A stretch of DNA of 64,000 nucleotides from Staphylococcus sp. 17KM0847 (GCF_013463155.1 NZ_CP040781.1:1674001-1738000); one strand, 5' to 3'; shown: positions 34,643 to 45,130, numbered from the stretch's first letter. Notes: generated by a model not told the origin, from the letters alone. Program-made: numbers and translations.

Positions 34643-36007
34643 TTATTCATATTGTTCGTAGTTCACTACCTTTAAATTAGAACCATCATCATCACCCTGC
34701 AATAAATAATGCGCCTGCTTGGTTTCCCCTTCTTCTTCAGTTTGTACGATGACGGAATAAAAGCGATCTGTTTTATTCATATCAGTAACTTTAACATTTT
34801 GATCATCTATTGCTTTCTGATTACGCACACGTGTTTTCATCACTTTATAATATTCCGTATCTTTCAATATATACGGTGTGATTGCAGACATACTCTTATC
34901 TTTATATGCTGTATTCAAAGCGGAAGTGTATTTTTCAATAAAGTCTGTAATTTTATTCAATGTATCTTTTTCTTGTGCTTCTTTATATTTTTTTATCGCA
35001 TCGTCATTAAACTTTACTGTTACTTTATTATTTTCTTTACCTTCTACTGTTTTAATCTTTTGCGTATGGGTTTTAAATACTTTATTTTGTACTTTTCCTT
35101 GTGCAGATATAGTCAACTCTTTATTAAGTGGGAATGGTCCGTAAGCTTCATGCTCTTTATAATCAAAAGTTTCTCCATTAATCATAATTTTTAAGGTATC
35201 TTGATCTAACGAATCACTATCTTTTAGGGAGACTTTTACGTGTGCTTCTTCAAATTCTTCTTTAACATGCACTCTATCATGATCACTAGAGGATGTATCA
35301 AATTTCAGTTGACCATTGTATGTACCACGTGATGTTGTTTTTGTTGCTTTTATCGTATATTTCCCAGGAATAAATTCACTTAAAACGATCGGTTGATCTT
35401 GCTCACCCATCACTTTTTTCTTTGCACCGTCTGCTACAAATTCATATGTTGCTTTTGTATTTGGCTTGAGTATCGCTTGTTTCATCGGTGCTTGAAAGCT
35501 TAAATTATCGAATATCAAATATCTTCGTCCATTTTTACTAATGCGTAAAACTTTTTGACCTTTATCTGTCCTAACTTCATAAGAAACGGGTCGATCTTCA
35601 TCTAAGTGAGAGACGGCTTGATTGACTTTCTTTCCGAATTGTTTCATTCCCATTTTATCTTTAATAAAGGCAATATAAATCCCCGCTTCTTTACGACCAA
35701 CTTTGTTATTTTTTGTACTTAATAACGTCGCAACTTTTGATGTATCATCATTATCAACTGCATTAACTAATAACTTTGCTTGTGATTCAGGCGAATTAAA
35801 GTTCTTTAATAATAAAAATAAGATCGTAAGTAAAATAATAATAAAACTTAAAATAATAAGTGGGATTAATTTTTTTATAGATTTTGTTGTATCATGAGTT
35901 GGTTCATCTCGATTTGGTGGTTCAACTGCACTATTCACTTGGCGTCGACAATGTGTACAATGTTGCTTCGTTTTTATATGTTCTTTGCAATACGGGCATT
36001 GTTTCAT
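34643..36007 (-). CDS. tcaA: TcaA-type membrane protein with N-terminal zinc ribbon
   Basis: A 454-residue protein matching S. aureus TcaA (about 460 residues), whose loss raises teicoplanin resistance. A C4 zinc ribbon stands at the N-terminus (C4, C7, C17, C20), followed by a basic linker, a single membrane segment (about 45-67) and a large extracytoplasmic part with NTF2-like and immunoglobulin-like regions. The start at 36007 has GGAGGTGGAG before it; an upstream in-frame start at 36049 is weaker. It lies next to tcaR, but no tcaB follows: tenA is next. Confidence 0.85.
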   Translation of the reverse strand: MKQCPYCKEHIKTKQHCTHCRRQVNSAVEPPNRDEPTHDTTKSIKKLIPLIILSFIIILLTILFLLLKNFNSPESQAKLLVNAVDNDDTSKVATLLSTKNNKVGRKEAGIYIAFIKDKMGMKQFGKKVNQAVSHLDEDRPVSYEVRTDKGQKVLRISKNGRRYLIFDNLSFQAPMKQAILKPNTKATYEFVADGAKKKVMGEQDQPIVLSEFIPGKYTIKATKTTSRGTYNGQLKFDTSSSDHDRVHVKEEFEEAHVKVSLKDSDSLDQDTLKIMINGETFDYKEHEAYGPFPLNKELTISAQGKVQNKVFKTHTQKIKTVEGKENNKVTVKFNDDAIKKYKEAQEKDTLNKITDFIEKYTSALNTAYKDKSMSAITPYILKDTEYYKVMKTRVRNQKAIDDQNVKVTDMNKTDRFYSVIVQTEEEGETKQAHYLLQGDDDGSNLKVVNYEQYE

Positions 36008-36109
36008 CTCTCCACCTCCTCCTAGCTTCAAAATCCCCATTGTTACCATTTTAGCTTATGTACTTGTTTTAAACATCATACGTGAGTTGGATATGTATCA
36101 CTATTTATA

Positions 36110-36574
36110 CTATAATTTTTTTAATTGAGATTTAAGACGTGTATCTATTTTTTCTAAAACAACGCGTGTTTCTTCAATTTGATCAATCGGGATATCAGAC
36201 AACATCTCTGTTGCTAAATCTGCAATCAAATGTCGTGAAGCTTGGACATATTCCATACCATATTCTGTTAAAGAAACATATTTTAATCTCTTATCAGAAC
36301 CTGCACCTTGATATGCCCATTGTACAAGTGACAAGTCGAGCAATTTTTTAATACGTCGACTCACTGCTGCTTTATTGACACCTTGCCTCAAAGTAATCTC
36401 TGTTAATGTCATTGCCTTTTCATGGGATAGCATCAATAATACACTTGATTGTTCATTAGAAATAGCATATTGTTCACGCAGGTCTTTTAATAAACTTGCA
36501 GTCAATGCATTCATATTAGTCATAAATTCACCCATAAAACGGATATGTTGATCCATCATTACTTTGTTTGTCAT
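36110..36574 (-). CDS. tcaR: MarR-family regulator TcaR
   Basis: A 154-residue MarR-type winged-helix protein. LMLSHEKAMTLTEITLRQGVNKAAVSRRIKKLLDL (residues about 45-80, quoted only in part as landmark) is the DNA-binding unit. Size and location beside tcaA match S. aureus TcaR (about 151 residues), which controls tca genes, ica and protein A expression. AAGGTGG precedes the ATG. It is the upstream gene of a tcaR-tcaA unit with a roughly 100-base gap. Confidence 0.85.
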   Translation of the reverse strand: MTNKVMMDQHIRFMGEFMTNMNALTASLLKDLREQYAISNEQSSVLLMLSHEKAMTLTEITLRQGVNKAAVSRRIKKLLDLSLVQWAYQGAGSDKRLKYVSLTEYGMEYVQASRHLIADLATEMLSDIPIDQIEETRVVLEKIDTRLKSQLKKL

Positions 36575-36709
36575 TCAGGTCACCACCTTTTCATTCTTAA
36601 AAATATTCCTTATTATCGTATCAACTATTACATCACAAAGAAACTATTATTTTCAGCAAAATTTGAAGACATTTCATACAATAAAAAGACTTACGAGGAC
36701 GTGTAATAT

Positions 36710-37651
36710 ATGACATTATTACTTTTTATATCGACATTATTATATCCCATTCTACTCACTACGGTAAAATATGTTCGTTGTCTAACTTGGGTATATATGC
36801 TTTTTCAAATTTTACTTATTTTGAATATGATTATTGTTACACTTGCCGATATGCTTGAACAAATACCTTGGTTGACATTAAGTCTAGCACTACTCATTCT
36901 AACTTGCCTTTTACTTCAAAATTTTGACATATTTAAAGCACAGTATGGAAAAGTATTTATATTACGCATTGTATGTTACACTTACGCAGTTTTTAGTCTA
37001 GGTCTAGGCAGTTATCTTATTGCCCATATTGTTCCTGCATATATTGCGATATTATTTCACTTGCTTTCCAATCTTTCATTCGTTTTTTTATTGTCTTGGC
37101 CAATCTATTTATTCCTTTCTGTACATTTAAAACAAACACGTCCTATTTCAATGCCTCAAACGCTTATCGTACTCGGAGCAGGCATATGGACAGAATATGT
37201 ATCACCATTATTACAAGCACGACTTGATACTGCACGTTGTCTCGCCTCTCAACACACACATTGGATTGTCAGTGGTGGACAAGGTGCTGATGAGCCTGTT
37301 TCTGAAGCGTGGGCGATGCGACATTACCTTATCACTCAAGGTATTCCAGCGTCATTGATCACAATGGAGTCACACTCTACAAATACAAAAGAGAATATAC
37401 GTTATAGCGCTCCCCTCATCCAATACAGTAAGTCTTGCATTATCGTAACAAGTGATTTTCATCTATTGCGGGCATTGCGTTTAGCACAAAAAGAAGGTGT
37501 CTACGCAGGTGGATATGGTGCACCTTCTCCACTCCAGTACCGTGCTAAATCTTATATCCGTGACTATTGTGGGCTATTACTACACTATGCATTACTTTGG
37601 ATTGTTTTTTGCATCATTCATCTCTCTCTACACTTATGGCTATATCTATAA
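36710..37651 (+). CDS. YdcF family (DUF218) membrane protein
   Basis: A 313-residue protein with an N-terminal half of about five membrane segments and a C-terminal DUF218 domain from about residue 148 (LIVLGAGIW, then WIVSGGQGADE, HSTNTKENIRYS, VTSDFHLLRALRLAQKEG). The family includes ElyC and SanA, tied to envelope biogenesis and vancomycin sensitivity in enterobacteria. A last hydrophobic stretch ends the protein. The role here is not known. Confidence 0.85.
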   Translation: MTLLLFISTLLYPILLTTVKYVRCLTWVYMLFQILLILNMIIVTLADMLEQIPWLTLSLALLILTCLLLQNFDIFKAQYGKVFILRIVCYTYAVFSLGLGSYLIAHIVPAYIAILFHLLSNLSFVFLLSWPIYLFLSVHLKQTRPISMPQTLIVLGAGIWTEYVSPLLQARLDTARCLASQHTHWIVSGGQGADEPVSEAWAMRHYLITQGIPASLITMESHSTNTKENIRYSAPLIQYSKSCIIVTSDFHLLRALRLAQKEGVYAGGYGAPSPLQYRAKSYIRDYCGLLLHYALLWIVFCIIHLSLHLWLYL

Positions 37652-37671
37652 AAAATTGTATATTAAAAAAA

Positions 37672-37780
37672 GAGCAGGATAGAAAGCGCATTTTAAAAAA
37701 AGCTTTCGTAATCCTGCCCCAATAAGCATGATTCGTAATGAAAAGTTTGTTAAGGTTTATTTTCATCTCATGTACTACTA
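37672..37780 (+). repeat. Two-hairpin intergenic repeat, copy D
   Basis: GCAGGATAGAAAGC...GCTTTCGTAATCCTGC forms the first hairpin, then TAATGAAAAG...TTTTCATCTCA the second. It is between convergent YdcF and hrtA genes and matches the copy at 50765-50875 in layout. Confidence 0.65.
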
Positions 37781-37835
37781 TTTACGTATGTTCATTCACT
37801 AATTCATGAGGGATTTTTACTATGATCAGATTCTT

Positions 37836-38513
37836 TTATGATGGCTTTTGAACAAGTTGACCACGATCTAAATATAATATACGATCTGCATATTCAAAAA
37901 GTCTGACGTCATGTGTAACCATAATACCTATAATATTTTCACGATGAATATGTTTTTTAATCATCTCTACTACTTCTGTTGCACGTTGAGCGTCCAAACT
38001 TGCAGTAGGTTCATCTGCTAATAAGAGTTTGGGTTGATTCATCCATGCACGCATAATCGCCACACGTTGTTTTTCACCACCAGATAGCATATGCGGATAA
38101 GCTTCTAAACGATGGTGCAATCCGATGTCTTTCAACAATTGCTCTGCTCTTATTAAAGCATCTTTTTTAGACATACCTGCCTCTTTGCCAACTGTTGTCA
38201 ATTGATCTTTGACTTTCAAGTAGGGTAATAAATGTGAAGCCTGAAAAATAAAACCAATGTCATTCAATCTTTTATGGGTCTGTTCTTTCGACAACAGATT
38301 TGTTAACGCTAAATCATTCAATATAACTTCCCCTTGAGTAGGAGATAATAGACCCCCTAAAATAGAAAGTAATGTTGATTTCCCAGAACCTGATGTACCA
38401 TTTAAAATAACAAATTCCCCAGCTTTTACATTAAAATTTAACCCTTTTAAAACCTTTGTTTGAGCTTCTCCCTGTCCGAATGTTTTCACTAGATTTTTAA
38501 CTTCTAAACTCAT
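37836..38513 (-). CDS. hrtA: Heme-regulated ABC exporter ATPase HrtA
   Basis: A 225-residue ATPase with Walker [10 protein letters not shown] (39-47), Q-loop [10 protein letters not shown] (about 90-99), signature LSGGEKQR (143-150) and Walker B ADEPT with D167/E168. Size and order match S. aureus HrtA (about 221 residues), the motor of the heme/porphyrin exporter HrtAB that relieves heme poisoning. Its start overlaps the hrtB stop by four bases. Confidence 0.92.
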   Translation of the reverse strand: MSLEVKNLVKTFGQGEAQTKVLKGLNFNVKAGEFVILNGTSGSGKSTLLSILGGLLSPTQGEVILNDLALTNLLSKEQTHKRLNDIGFIFQASHLLPYLKVKDQLTTVGKEAGMSKKDALIRAEQLLKDIGLHHRLEAYPHMLSGGEKQRVAIMRAWMNQPKLLLADEPTASLDAQRATEVVEMIKKHIHRENIIGIMVTHDVRLFEYADRILYLDRGQLVQKPS

Positions 38514-39568
38514 GCAAGTCCACCTCCTATTGCTGCAATGGGATCAACTTTATACACACGGATAAATGACAGTAACGCACCAACCAATGCGACAATCATA
38601 AAAATAATAACAGCACTTAATACAATTATAGGTGTCATCACAAAAGGCATTGTTATAGGTAAAATCAGTGATACGCCTAACACTAATAAAATACCTACAA
38701 CGACACCGAGCATTGTTACACTCACAATTTGTAAGATAAGTGCAGCTAACAAGTGTGACGTCTTAATACCTATTGCTTTTAAAATACCAATTTCAGATGT
38801 TTTTTGAATTGTCATGACATAGAAAAATGCTGTTAATACTATTGCTGTAATAACAAATAAGCTGACAATCATCATATTAAGTGGTAGTTGCTCTGCTTGA
38901 TAACTTGGTATGGCATCTTTCAACTCGTCTTTAGAAACAACTGAGGCACCCTCTATATCTTTCAAGTTGTGTATCTGACTTTCACTTTTATCATCTAACG
39001 GATAGGCCGCTACTGCCATACGATGATTTGTTATATTTTCAAGACCTTGTGATGTCACCAATCCAACATTAGCATGTGCATGCATAGTATGTTTTGTAAA
39101 ACCAACAACCTTTAGCTTGGTATCTTGAACACTAATACGATCCCCTATATTTAGACCTTCTCCTGTCAACTTATGATTTAATATCACTTCATTGCTATGC
39201 TTAGGATATCGTCCCTCTGATAATGGTGGCTTATCATCATTTCGTATATTGGTGTATATTATTTCTTCATTCTGTCCATCAAATTTTGTCGTCATTAGTG
39301 CAAGTTGGATGGGATCAACGTCAGTAATCTTTTCAGCAGCTTGTTGCATCTCTTTCGTAAGTTTTGACTTTTCTAATTGCTGCTCAGCATCTGATTCGAC
39401 GATATAGTATTCCGCTTTAAAACTATTTAACAATGAGACATTTTCTCGAGCTAAACCTTGCGCTAAGCCTGTAATAAACAACACCATACTCGCCAATAAC
39501 ATAACGATCAATAAGATTAACATATATCTGAATTTGTAAAATTTCAGTTCATCTAAGGCTAACTTCAT
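38510..39568 (-). CDS. hrtB: Heme-regulated ABC exporter permease HrtB
   Basis: A 352-residue MacB/FtsX-type permease with one N-terminal membrane segment (about residues 14-36), a large extracytoplasmic domain of about 190 residues, and three C-terminal segments with [19 protein letters not shown] between the first two. It matches S. aureus HrtB (about 351 residues). AAGGAAGGGG precedes the ATG. It is the first gene of hrtBA and has an HssR direct repeat just upstream. Confidence 0.92.
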   Translation of the reverse strand: MKLALDELKFYKFRYMLILLIVMLLASMVLFITGLAQGLARENVSLLNSFKAEYYIVESDAEQQLEKSKLTKEMQQAAEKITDVDPIQLALMTTKFDGQNEEIIYTNIRNDDKPPLSEGRYPKHSNEVILNHKLTGEGLNIGDRISVQDTKLKVVGFTKHTMHAHANVGLVTSQGLENITNHRMAVAAYPLDDKSESQIHNLKDIEGASVVSKDELKDAIPSYQAEQLPLNMMIVSLFVITAIVLTAFFYVMTIQKTSEIGILKAIGIKTSHLLAALILQIVSVTMLGVVVGILLVLGVSLILPITMPFVMTPIIVLSAVIIFMIVALVGALLSFIRVYKVDPIAAIGGGLA

Positions 39569-39616
39569 ATATTATGTACCCCTTCCTTTTTCATCATGTA
39601 ATGACTATATAACGAC

Positions 39617-39636
39617 TATATGAACAGAATATGAAC
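39617..39636 (-). promoter_or_regulatory. HssR binding site (direct repeat) in the hrtBA promoter
   Basis: On the minus strand the sequence is GTTCATATTctGTTCATATa: two nine-base direct repeats separated by two bases, as known for the S. aureus HssR box (GTTCATATT-N2-GTTCATATT). It lies 49 bases before the hrtB ATG. Confidence 0.92.
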
Positions 39637-39642
39637 AACTCT

Positions 39643-39758
39643 AAAAAAGTGAGTCAGAAACCTCATTTTTGCAAAAATTTTTCATAGTCCTGCACGGAAA
39701 ATAAACTCAGAAGTAAAAAATTCATTAAACGTACTTTCACTTCAGTCACTTACTGCCT
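39643..39758 (+). repeat. Two-hairpin intergenic repeat, copy B
   Basis: AAAAAAGTGAGTCAGAAACC and a later CAGAAGT...ACTTCAGTCACTTACTGCC match the ordered blocks of the copy at 50765-50875. It is placed between the divergent hrtBA and hssRS promoters. Confidence 0.65.
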
Positions 39759-39853
39759 TTTATAGAGATTTGCGCACTGATTTAGCATCATTTTTCTTAT
39801 GTTACAGTTCCTGTGATAAAATGAGTTAAAAATGATAATGAAGGACTGAGGTT

Positions 39854-40531
39854 ATGACAATTAAGTGTCTTATTGTAGACGATGATCCTGAGATTTTGAC
39901 GTATGTCTCATCGCATATTACAAAAGAGGGTTACAAAGCAATTACCCAACCAAATGCTGAACAAGCACTAGACTACCTTTCTTCACAAACCGTTGATATT
40001 GCTATTGTAGATATTATGATGGATGGAATGGATGGTTTTACGCTATGTCAAACTTTAAAATACGATTACGAGTATCCGGTGATTATGTTAACCGCAAGAG
40101 ACGCACTAAGTGATAAGGAACGTGCGTTTTTAGCAGGAACAGATGACTACGTAACGAAACCTTTTGAAGGGGCTGAACTCATTTTTCGTATTAAAGCGGT
40201 CCTTCGTCGTTATCAAGTCCAAACTTCGGTTGAACATACACTTGGTAATGTTGTTATTAATCAAAGTGAACGCATGACAAAAGTAGGCGCAAAGGGGCTG
40301 ATTCTCCCCAATAAAGAATTTGAACTGTTAAATCTGCTTGTTGCTTATCCTCAACATGTTTTCGAACGTGAAGCATTGATTACTAGAATATGGGGATTTG
40401 ATTATGAAGGGGATGAACGAACAATTGATGTTCATATTAAGCGACTAAGAAACAAGTTAAAAAAGTTAGACGCAAATATTCAAATTGAAACCGTGCGTGG
40501 TATTGGGTATAGGGTGACGACTCATGCTTAA
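39854..40531 (+). CDS. hssR: Heme-sensing response regulator HssR
   Basis: A 225-residue OmpR-type response regulator. The receiver has the acidic pocket around D10-D11 and phospho-acceptor D53 (VDIMMDGMDG), with a conserved TARDALSDKERAF and TDDYVTKPFE; the winged-helix DNA-binding domain has WGFDYEGDERTIDVHIKRLR. It closely resembles S. aureus HssR (about 224 residues), which activates hrtAB upon heme exposure. It overlaps hssS by eight bases. Confidence 0.94.
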   Translation: MTIKCLIVDDDPEILTYVSSHITKEGYKAITQPNAEQALDYLSSQTVDIAIVDIMMDGMDGFTLCQTLKYDYEYPVIMLTARDALSDKERAFLAGTDDYVTKPFEGAELIFRIKAVLRRYQVQTSVEHTLGNVVINQSERMTKVGAKGLILPNKEFELLNLLVAYPQHVFEREALITRIWGFDYEGDERTIDVHIKRLRNKLKKLDANIQIETVRGIGYRVTTHA

Positions 40532-41888
40532 ATCTCTTTATTCACGTGTTGCTCTGTACACCCTTAGCGTTATGCTTGTGAGTGCATTGACAAGCTTCTT
40601 AATCACTAATGTATATTATCATTTTGTATTAAAAGAACAAAATGATGCCAAAGTTATGGCGACTTTAAAAAGAGCAGATGCTTATAAAGATGTTCACGAT
40701 GAAGATGAACTTGTACGTTATTTAACATTGCTGGGGGATTTGAATTATCAAGTGATCTCAGTCGATGAAAAACAACAAACACGCCACTATGGTTCAAAAT
40801 TTCGTAAATATAATTTAAACAAGCAAACCATTCAGCATGTCTTAGATGGCAAAGACTACCATGGTATTCGTCAACGTCCATTTAACCCTGTTATTACAGG
40901 TTTTTTCGATAATGAATCTCGCAATACAGTCGGTACACGGTTTCAAACAACATCAGGCTACTATGCTATATTTATACGTCCAGACATTGGTTACTTATTA
41001 GCAGAATTCCGATATTTTCTCATTATCTTACTATCGTTGCTTATCTTATTTTCAATTGGTCTTGTCATATGGTCAACTTATACACTCGTTAAGCCTGTTC
41101 AACAGCTCAAAGTCGCTACCGAACGCATGATGAACGGTGACTTCCATACACCTATTACCGTAACGCGTTCCGATGAGATTGGCACACTCCAGCGACATTT
41201 TGATACAATGCGTGTTGCACTGAAACAATTAGATGACATGCGTCAGCACTTTGTTCAAAATGTTTCACACGAGATTAAAACACCACTCACTCATATTCAT
41301 CATTTACTCACTCAACTTCAAGAAGAGCCCGACAATCAACAACAAGCAAAATATATTCAAAAAATCTTTCAAGAAACACACCGGTTAAGTCAACTTACAC
41401 ACCAATTGTTACTCCTCTCTGAAATGGACAACGATACACATTTACAATTTAATGATACATTTCAAATGGATACAATGATTCAACACATTCTTACCAATGA
41501 GAGCTATCAAATTGAGCAGAAATCATTAAGTATTTTATATGATTTGGAATCAATCACATATACGGGTAACCAACGTTTACTCACTCAAGCTATCGAAAAT
41601 ATTATTCGTAATGCCATTAAATATACGCCTTCATTGGGTACAATAGAGATTAATATGCATTGTAAGGCACATCAAATGATAATTGACGTAACAGATGATG
41701 GACCTGGTATGGATGATGTTACACTCAAACAGATTTTTAACCGCTTTTATAAATCAACAGCTCATACTGATAGCAACGGACTCGGTCTTGCAATTTCTCA
41801 ATCTATTATTAAACGTCATAATGGACAAATCACTGTAAAAAGTACACCACATATCGGTACTACCTTTACGATTGCATTGCCACTATAA
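40524..41888 (+). CDS. hssS: Heme sensor histidine kinase HssS
   Basis: A 454-residue kinase with two membrane segments (about 12-32 and 165-188) enclosing a 130-residue extracytoplasmic sensor, a HAMP region (LVKPVQQLKVATERMMNGDF), the phospho-acceptor H249 in QNVSHEIKTPLT, and N, G1 and G2 boxes (NIIRNAIKYTP, DDGPGMDD, GLGLAIS). The His position is the same as in S. aureus HssS (about 457 residues). It senses heme stress and phosphorylates HssR. Confidence 0.93.
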   Translation: MLKSLYSRVALYTLSVMLVSALTSFLITNVYYHFVLKEQNDAKVMATLKRADAYKDVHDEDELVRYLTLLGDLNYQVISVDEKQQTRHYGSKFRKYNLNKQTIQHVLDGKDYHGIRQRPFNPVITGFFDNESRNTVGTRFQTTSGYYAIFIRPDIGYLLAEFRYFLIILLSLLILFSIGLVIWSTYTLVKPVQQLKVATERMMNGDFHTPITVTRSDEIGTLQRHFDTMRVALKQLDDMRQHFVQNVSHEIKTPLTHIHHLLTQLQEEPDNQQQAKYIQKIFQETHRLSQLTHQLLLLSEMDNDTHLQFNDTFQMDTMIQHILTNESYQIEQKSLSILYDLESITYTGNQRLLTQAIENIIRNAIKYTPSLGTIEINMHCKAHQMIIDVTDDGPGMDDVTLKQIFNRFYKSTAHTDSNGLGLAISQSIIKRHNGQITVKSTPHIGTTFTIALPL

Positions 41889-41899
41889 AACTTTAATAC

Positions 41900-41950
41900 A
41901 AAAGCCATGGTTTCAGAGATAACTTTTGACCTCCGAATCCATGGCTTTTA
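41900..41950. terminator. Bidirectional terminator between hssS and mqo
   Basis: AAAAGCCATGG and CCATGGCTTTT pair around a 29-base loop between convergent genes. Confidence 0.8.
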
Positions 41951-41958
41951 TCATGATT

Positions 41959-43464
41959 CTAACTCAATAATGTACCCGTTTTATCTAAATGCAAGTACTG
42001 AGACACTTCATCATTTAATTGTTTAAATAACTCTTGATCATCTGTAAGTTGTTTACCAAATGATGGTATCATTTCCTTAATATGTGACTCCCACTTTGGA
42101 AAGTCGTTAACAAATGAACGTTGTAAAATATCTAACATTACTGCTACTGCTGTTGAGGCGCCGGGCGAAGCACCTAATAATGCTGCAAGCGTACCATCTT
42201 GAGAGGTGATCACTTCTGTACCAAATTGAAGTGTTCCTTTCCCTTTATCATCTGTATCTTTAATGACTTGTACACGCTGTCCCGCAACGACAACTTCCCA
42301 GTCTTCATTTTTAGCATTTGGCACAAATTCACGCAAGTCATCCATACGCTCATCATTAGATAACATCAACTGTTGTACTAAATATTTCGTTAAACCCATT
42401 TCTTTTGCACCTGCAGCGAGCATGGTTACGAGATTATTCGGCTTAACTGACTTTACAAGATCAAAGTATGAACCTTGTTTTAAAAACTTTGGAGAAAATC
42501 CAGCAAATGGACCAAAGAGCAACGTACGCTCTCCATCAATATAACGTGTATCCAAATGTGGCACAGACATTGGCGGTGCACCTACTTTTGCTTTACCATA
42601 TACTTTAGCATGATGTTTCGCAATGACATCTGGGTTTTTACATACTAAAAATAATCCACTCACTGGGAAACCACCGATATGTTTAGACTCAGGAATACCT
42701 GTTTTTTGCAATAATGGCAGACTGGCACCTCCAGCACCAATAAAGACAAACCGAGATACTACCGTAAATACTTTGTCCGCTTGAATATCTCGTATTTTTA
42801 CCGTCCACGTCTTATCTTTATGCTGTTTTAAGTCTAATACTTCATGTTCGTAGTGAACAGCCCCCCCACGTGCTTCCAGCTGTGATAAAAGTTGTGATGT
42901 TAAGTCACCGAAGTTGACATCCGTTCCTGAATTATCACGTGTTGCTGCAATAGGTGTTGTTGTATTTTGACGCCCTTCCATAATTAATGGCACCCATCGC
43001 TTTAGCGTCTCCGGATCATCAGAAATATCCATGCCACTGAATAATACATTTTCTTGTAAAGCTTTAACACGGTTCTTTAAAAACTGCACATTTTCTGTCC
43101 CCATCACAAAACTCATATGTGGCACTGAACGAATAAAGGCTTCTGGCTCTGGTAATTGACCATTTCTAACAAGGTATGACCAAAATTGTTTAGACACTTG
43201 GAATTGCTCATTAATTTTAATCGCTTTTGTGATATCCATCGTGCCATCTGGACGCTCGCTTGTATAATTCAGTTCACATAATGCAGAATGCCCTGTCCCC
43301 GCATTATTCCATGCATTAGAGCTTTCCTCAGCACACTTACCAAGGCGCTCAAAAACATTAATATCCCAGTCTGGTTGTAACTCTTTTAGCAACGTACCTA
43401 GCGTAGCACTCATAATACCGCCACCGATAAGTACAACATCTGTCTTGTTATGTAAGTTATTCAT
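41959..43464 (-). CDS. mqo: Malate:quinone oxidoreductase
   Basis: A 501-residue FAD-dependent enzyme that oxidises malate and reduces menaquinone at the membrane. The dinucleotide-binding stretch [24 protein letters not shown] (landmark near residue 10) and [18 protein letters not shown] (near residue 240) are typical. Position after hssS matches mqo1 of S. aureus. The ATG at 43464 follows GGGGG at about 12 bases and gives the family length; an earlier start at 43512 adds residues with no site. A lactate:quinone activity, known for one staphylococcal paralogue, cannot be excluded. Confidence 0.92.
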   Translation of the reverse strand: MNNLHNKTDVVLIGGGIMSATLGTLLKELQPDWDINVFERLGKCAEESSNAWNNAGTGHSALCELNYTSERPDGTMDITKAIKINEQFQVSKQFWSYLVRNGQLPEPEAFIRSVPHMSFVMGTENVQFLKNRVKALQENVLFSGMDISDDPETLKRWVPLIMEGRQNTTTPIAATRDNSGTDVNFGDLTSQLLSQLEARGGAVHYEHEVLDLKQHKDKTWTVKIRDIQADKVFTVVSRFVFIGAGGASLPLLQKTGIPESKHIGGFPVSGLFLVCKNPDVIAKHHAKVYGKAKVGAPPMSVPHLDTRYIDGERTLLFGPFAGFSPKFLKQGSYFDLVKSVKPNNLVTMLAAGAKEMGLTKYLVQQLMLSNDERMDDLREFVPNAKNEDWEVVVAGQRVQVIKDTDDKGKGTLQFGTEVITSQDGTLAALLGASPGASTAVAVMLDILQRSFVNDFPKWESHIKEMIPSFGKQLTDDQELFKQLNDEVSQYLHLDKTGTLLS

Positions 43465-43896
43465 AACAATACAGTCCCCCTTTTCACCTATTCGTAATAT
43501 AATATATAGCATTAATCCAATGTCTTTATTTACAAAGACATCAACTTCTATGCAACAATGCTGCGTACAAAATAGAATACTGTATTTATACCATCATACA
43601 GTCAGCATTGTATTGCCCTCTATACCATTGACGAGAGCATGAGATAAAATGTCCAACTTTGTATCCCATCTCTTTAATAATTTAATTATATACCTAATAG
43701 CAGTCAGAAAAAAGCGCTTACTTCATAAATTTGTTATTAATCTTGCAATGATGCATTAAATTGCGCAATAAAAAAATTCAAAAATGATAGAACAAAATCC
43801 TTTTATCTTCTCTCATTCTATATATGATAAGACAACGTTTCACTCTATAACATGATATAATGAATGAAAAGTATTTCACAGATTGAGAGGTGCATC
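43465..43896. other. Divergent intergenic region before the glycosyltransferase
   Basis: About 430 bases between mqo and the glycosyltransferase. Position 43707-43722 holds AAAAAAGCGCTTACTT, on the minus strand AGTAAGCGCTTTTTT, a two-mismatch cre candidate that could control mqo. No gene or stable hairpin was recognised. Confidence 0.45.
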
Positions 43897-45066
43897 ATGA
43901 AATCCATTACATTTTTAATGCACAACATTTATGCTGTTGGCGGCACAGTTAAAACGATTACAAACTTAGCAAACCAACTCGTCCAGCAAGGTCATACTGT
44001 AAAAATTATTTCTGTTTTCCAATCTCAACGTGAACCTTATTTCGAGTTAGATCGACGTGTACATGTAACGTCACTCGTTAACTATCAATTTAAAGTACGC
44101 AATATTATACCACTAACTGCCAATCGTATACGTAAGTTCACACCTTTATTAAAACCGAATATCATATCTATACATGAACCTGGGCGCAAGCAATATTCGA
44201 GTTATATTGAACACAAATTGATAGAAGCCATTCAAAAAGACACATCTGATGTCATCGTTGGTACAAGAGCGAGTCATAATATTTTAATTGCACGCTTTGC
44301 CCATTCACAACAATATCGCGTCGGTATGGAGCATATGAATTTTACAGCTTATACTGAACAATATCGCAATGAAATTGTACATCATTATCAAAATTTAGAT
44401 GCCATCACAACATTAACTGCACTTGATCAATCACATTACGCACAAGTGCTTACTACAACACCTATATTTGTGGTTTCAAATATGATAGATGAAAAAAGAT
44501 ACCATATGATGAAGCAACGTCAAATCATTGCGGCAGGACGATTTGAATATGAAAAAGGATTTGACCTTCTAATCGAAGCGGTTTACAACATTCAAGAAGA
44601 CTTACGTGATGAGGGGTATACTGTCCAAATCTTTGGAGAGGGACGAGAGAAAGAAGCCATCGCACAATCTATTAGTTATTTACGATTACAAGATTTAATT
44701 TTTATCCGTCCAACAACCCAACATTTAAGTACCTTTATTGCAGAAAGTCAGATCACTTGTATTCCCTCACGCAATGAAGGTTTTGGGATGACAATTTTAG
44801 AGGCGATGAATCAAGGAAGTATTGTCGTCAGCTTTGATGGTAATGTGGGGCCTTCCTCTCTCATCCAACACAATATAAATGGCTTTCTCGTACCTTACAA
44901 AGATGTCTCAAAGCTAGGACAACAGCTATTAGACATTATACAGAACTACAACGCACGCACTTTAAAACCAATTCGAGAAGCCGGCTACAAAACAGTATCA
45001 GATCACCATCCAGAACATATTTATCAACAATTTCGAGCCATGCTTGATACTTTTAGAAATCACTAA
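43897..45066 (+). CDS. Group 1 (GT4-type) glycosyltransferase
   Basis: A 389-residue GT-B fold enzyme. The N-terminal domain has FLMHNIYAVGGTVKTITNLANQL (landmark near residue 5); the C-terminal Glycos_transf_1 domain has IIAAGRFEYEKGFDLLIEA (about 213-231), IFGEGREKEAI and the donor-binding ESQ...RNEGFGMTILEAMNQG (about 290-315). It resembles staphylococcal poly-glycerolphosphate or wall-glycan glycosyltransferases, but no wall cluster is near and the acceptor is not known. GAGAGGTG precedes the start. Confidence 0.85.
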   Translation: MKSITFLMHNIYAVGGTVKTITNLANQLVQQGHTVKIISVFQSQREPYFELDRRVHVTSLVNYQFKVRNIIPLTANRIRKFTPLLKPNIISIHEPGRKQYSSYIEHKLIEAIQKDTSDVIVGTRASHNILIARFAHSQQYRVGMEHMNFTAYTEQYRNEIVHHYQNLDAITTLTALDQSHYAQVLTTTPIFVVSNMIDEKRYHMMKQRQIIAAGRFEYEKGFDLLIEAVYNIQEDLRDEGYTVQIFGEGREKEAIAQSISYLRLQDLIFIRPTTQHLSTFIAESQITCIPSRNEGFGMTILEAMNQGSIVVSFDGNVGPSSLIQHNINGFLVPYKDVSKLGQQLLDIIQNYNARTLKPIREAGYKTVSDHHPEHIYQQFRAMLDTFRNH

Positions 45067-45067
45067 A

Positions 45068-45115
45068 AAGCACGCACAACCTAGCGCTCAATACTTAGGT
45101 CGTGCGTGCTTTTCT
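45068..45115. terminator. Bidirectional terminator
   Basis: AAAAGCACGCAC and GTGCGTGCTTTT pair with CCTA...TAGG inside, between convergent glycosyltransferase and lctP genes. Confidence 0.9.
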
Positions 45116-45130
45116 TTATATGAACTTACT

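Noticed and set aside
34709..35194. 161-residue plus-strand frame inside tcaA
   Set aside because: It is the complement of the tcaA extracytoplasmic domain, rich in Phe, Cys and Ile as expected for an antisense frame.
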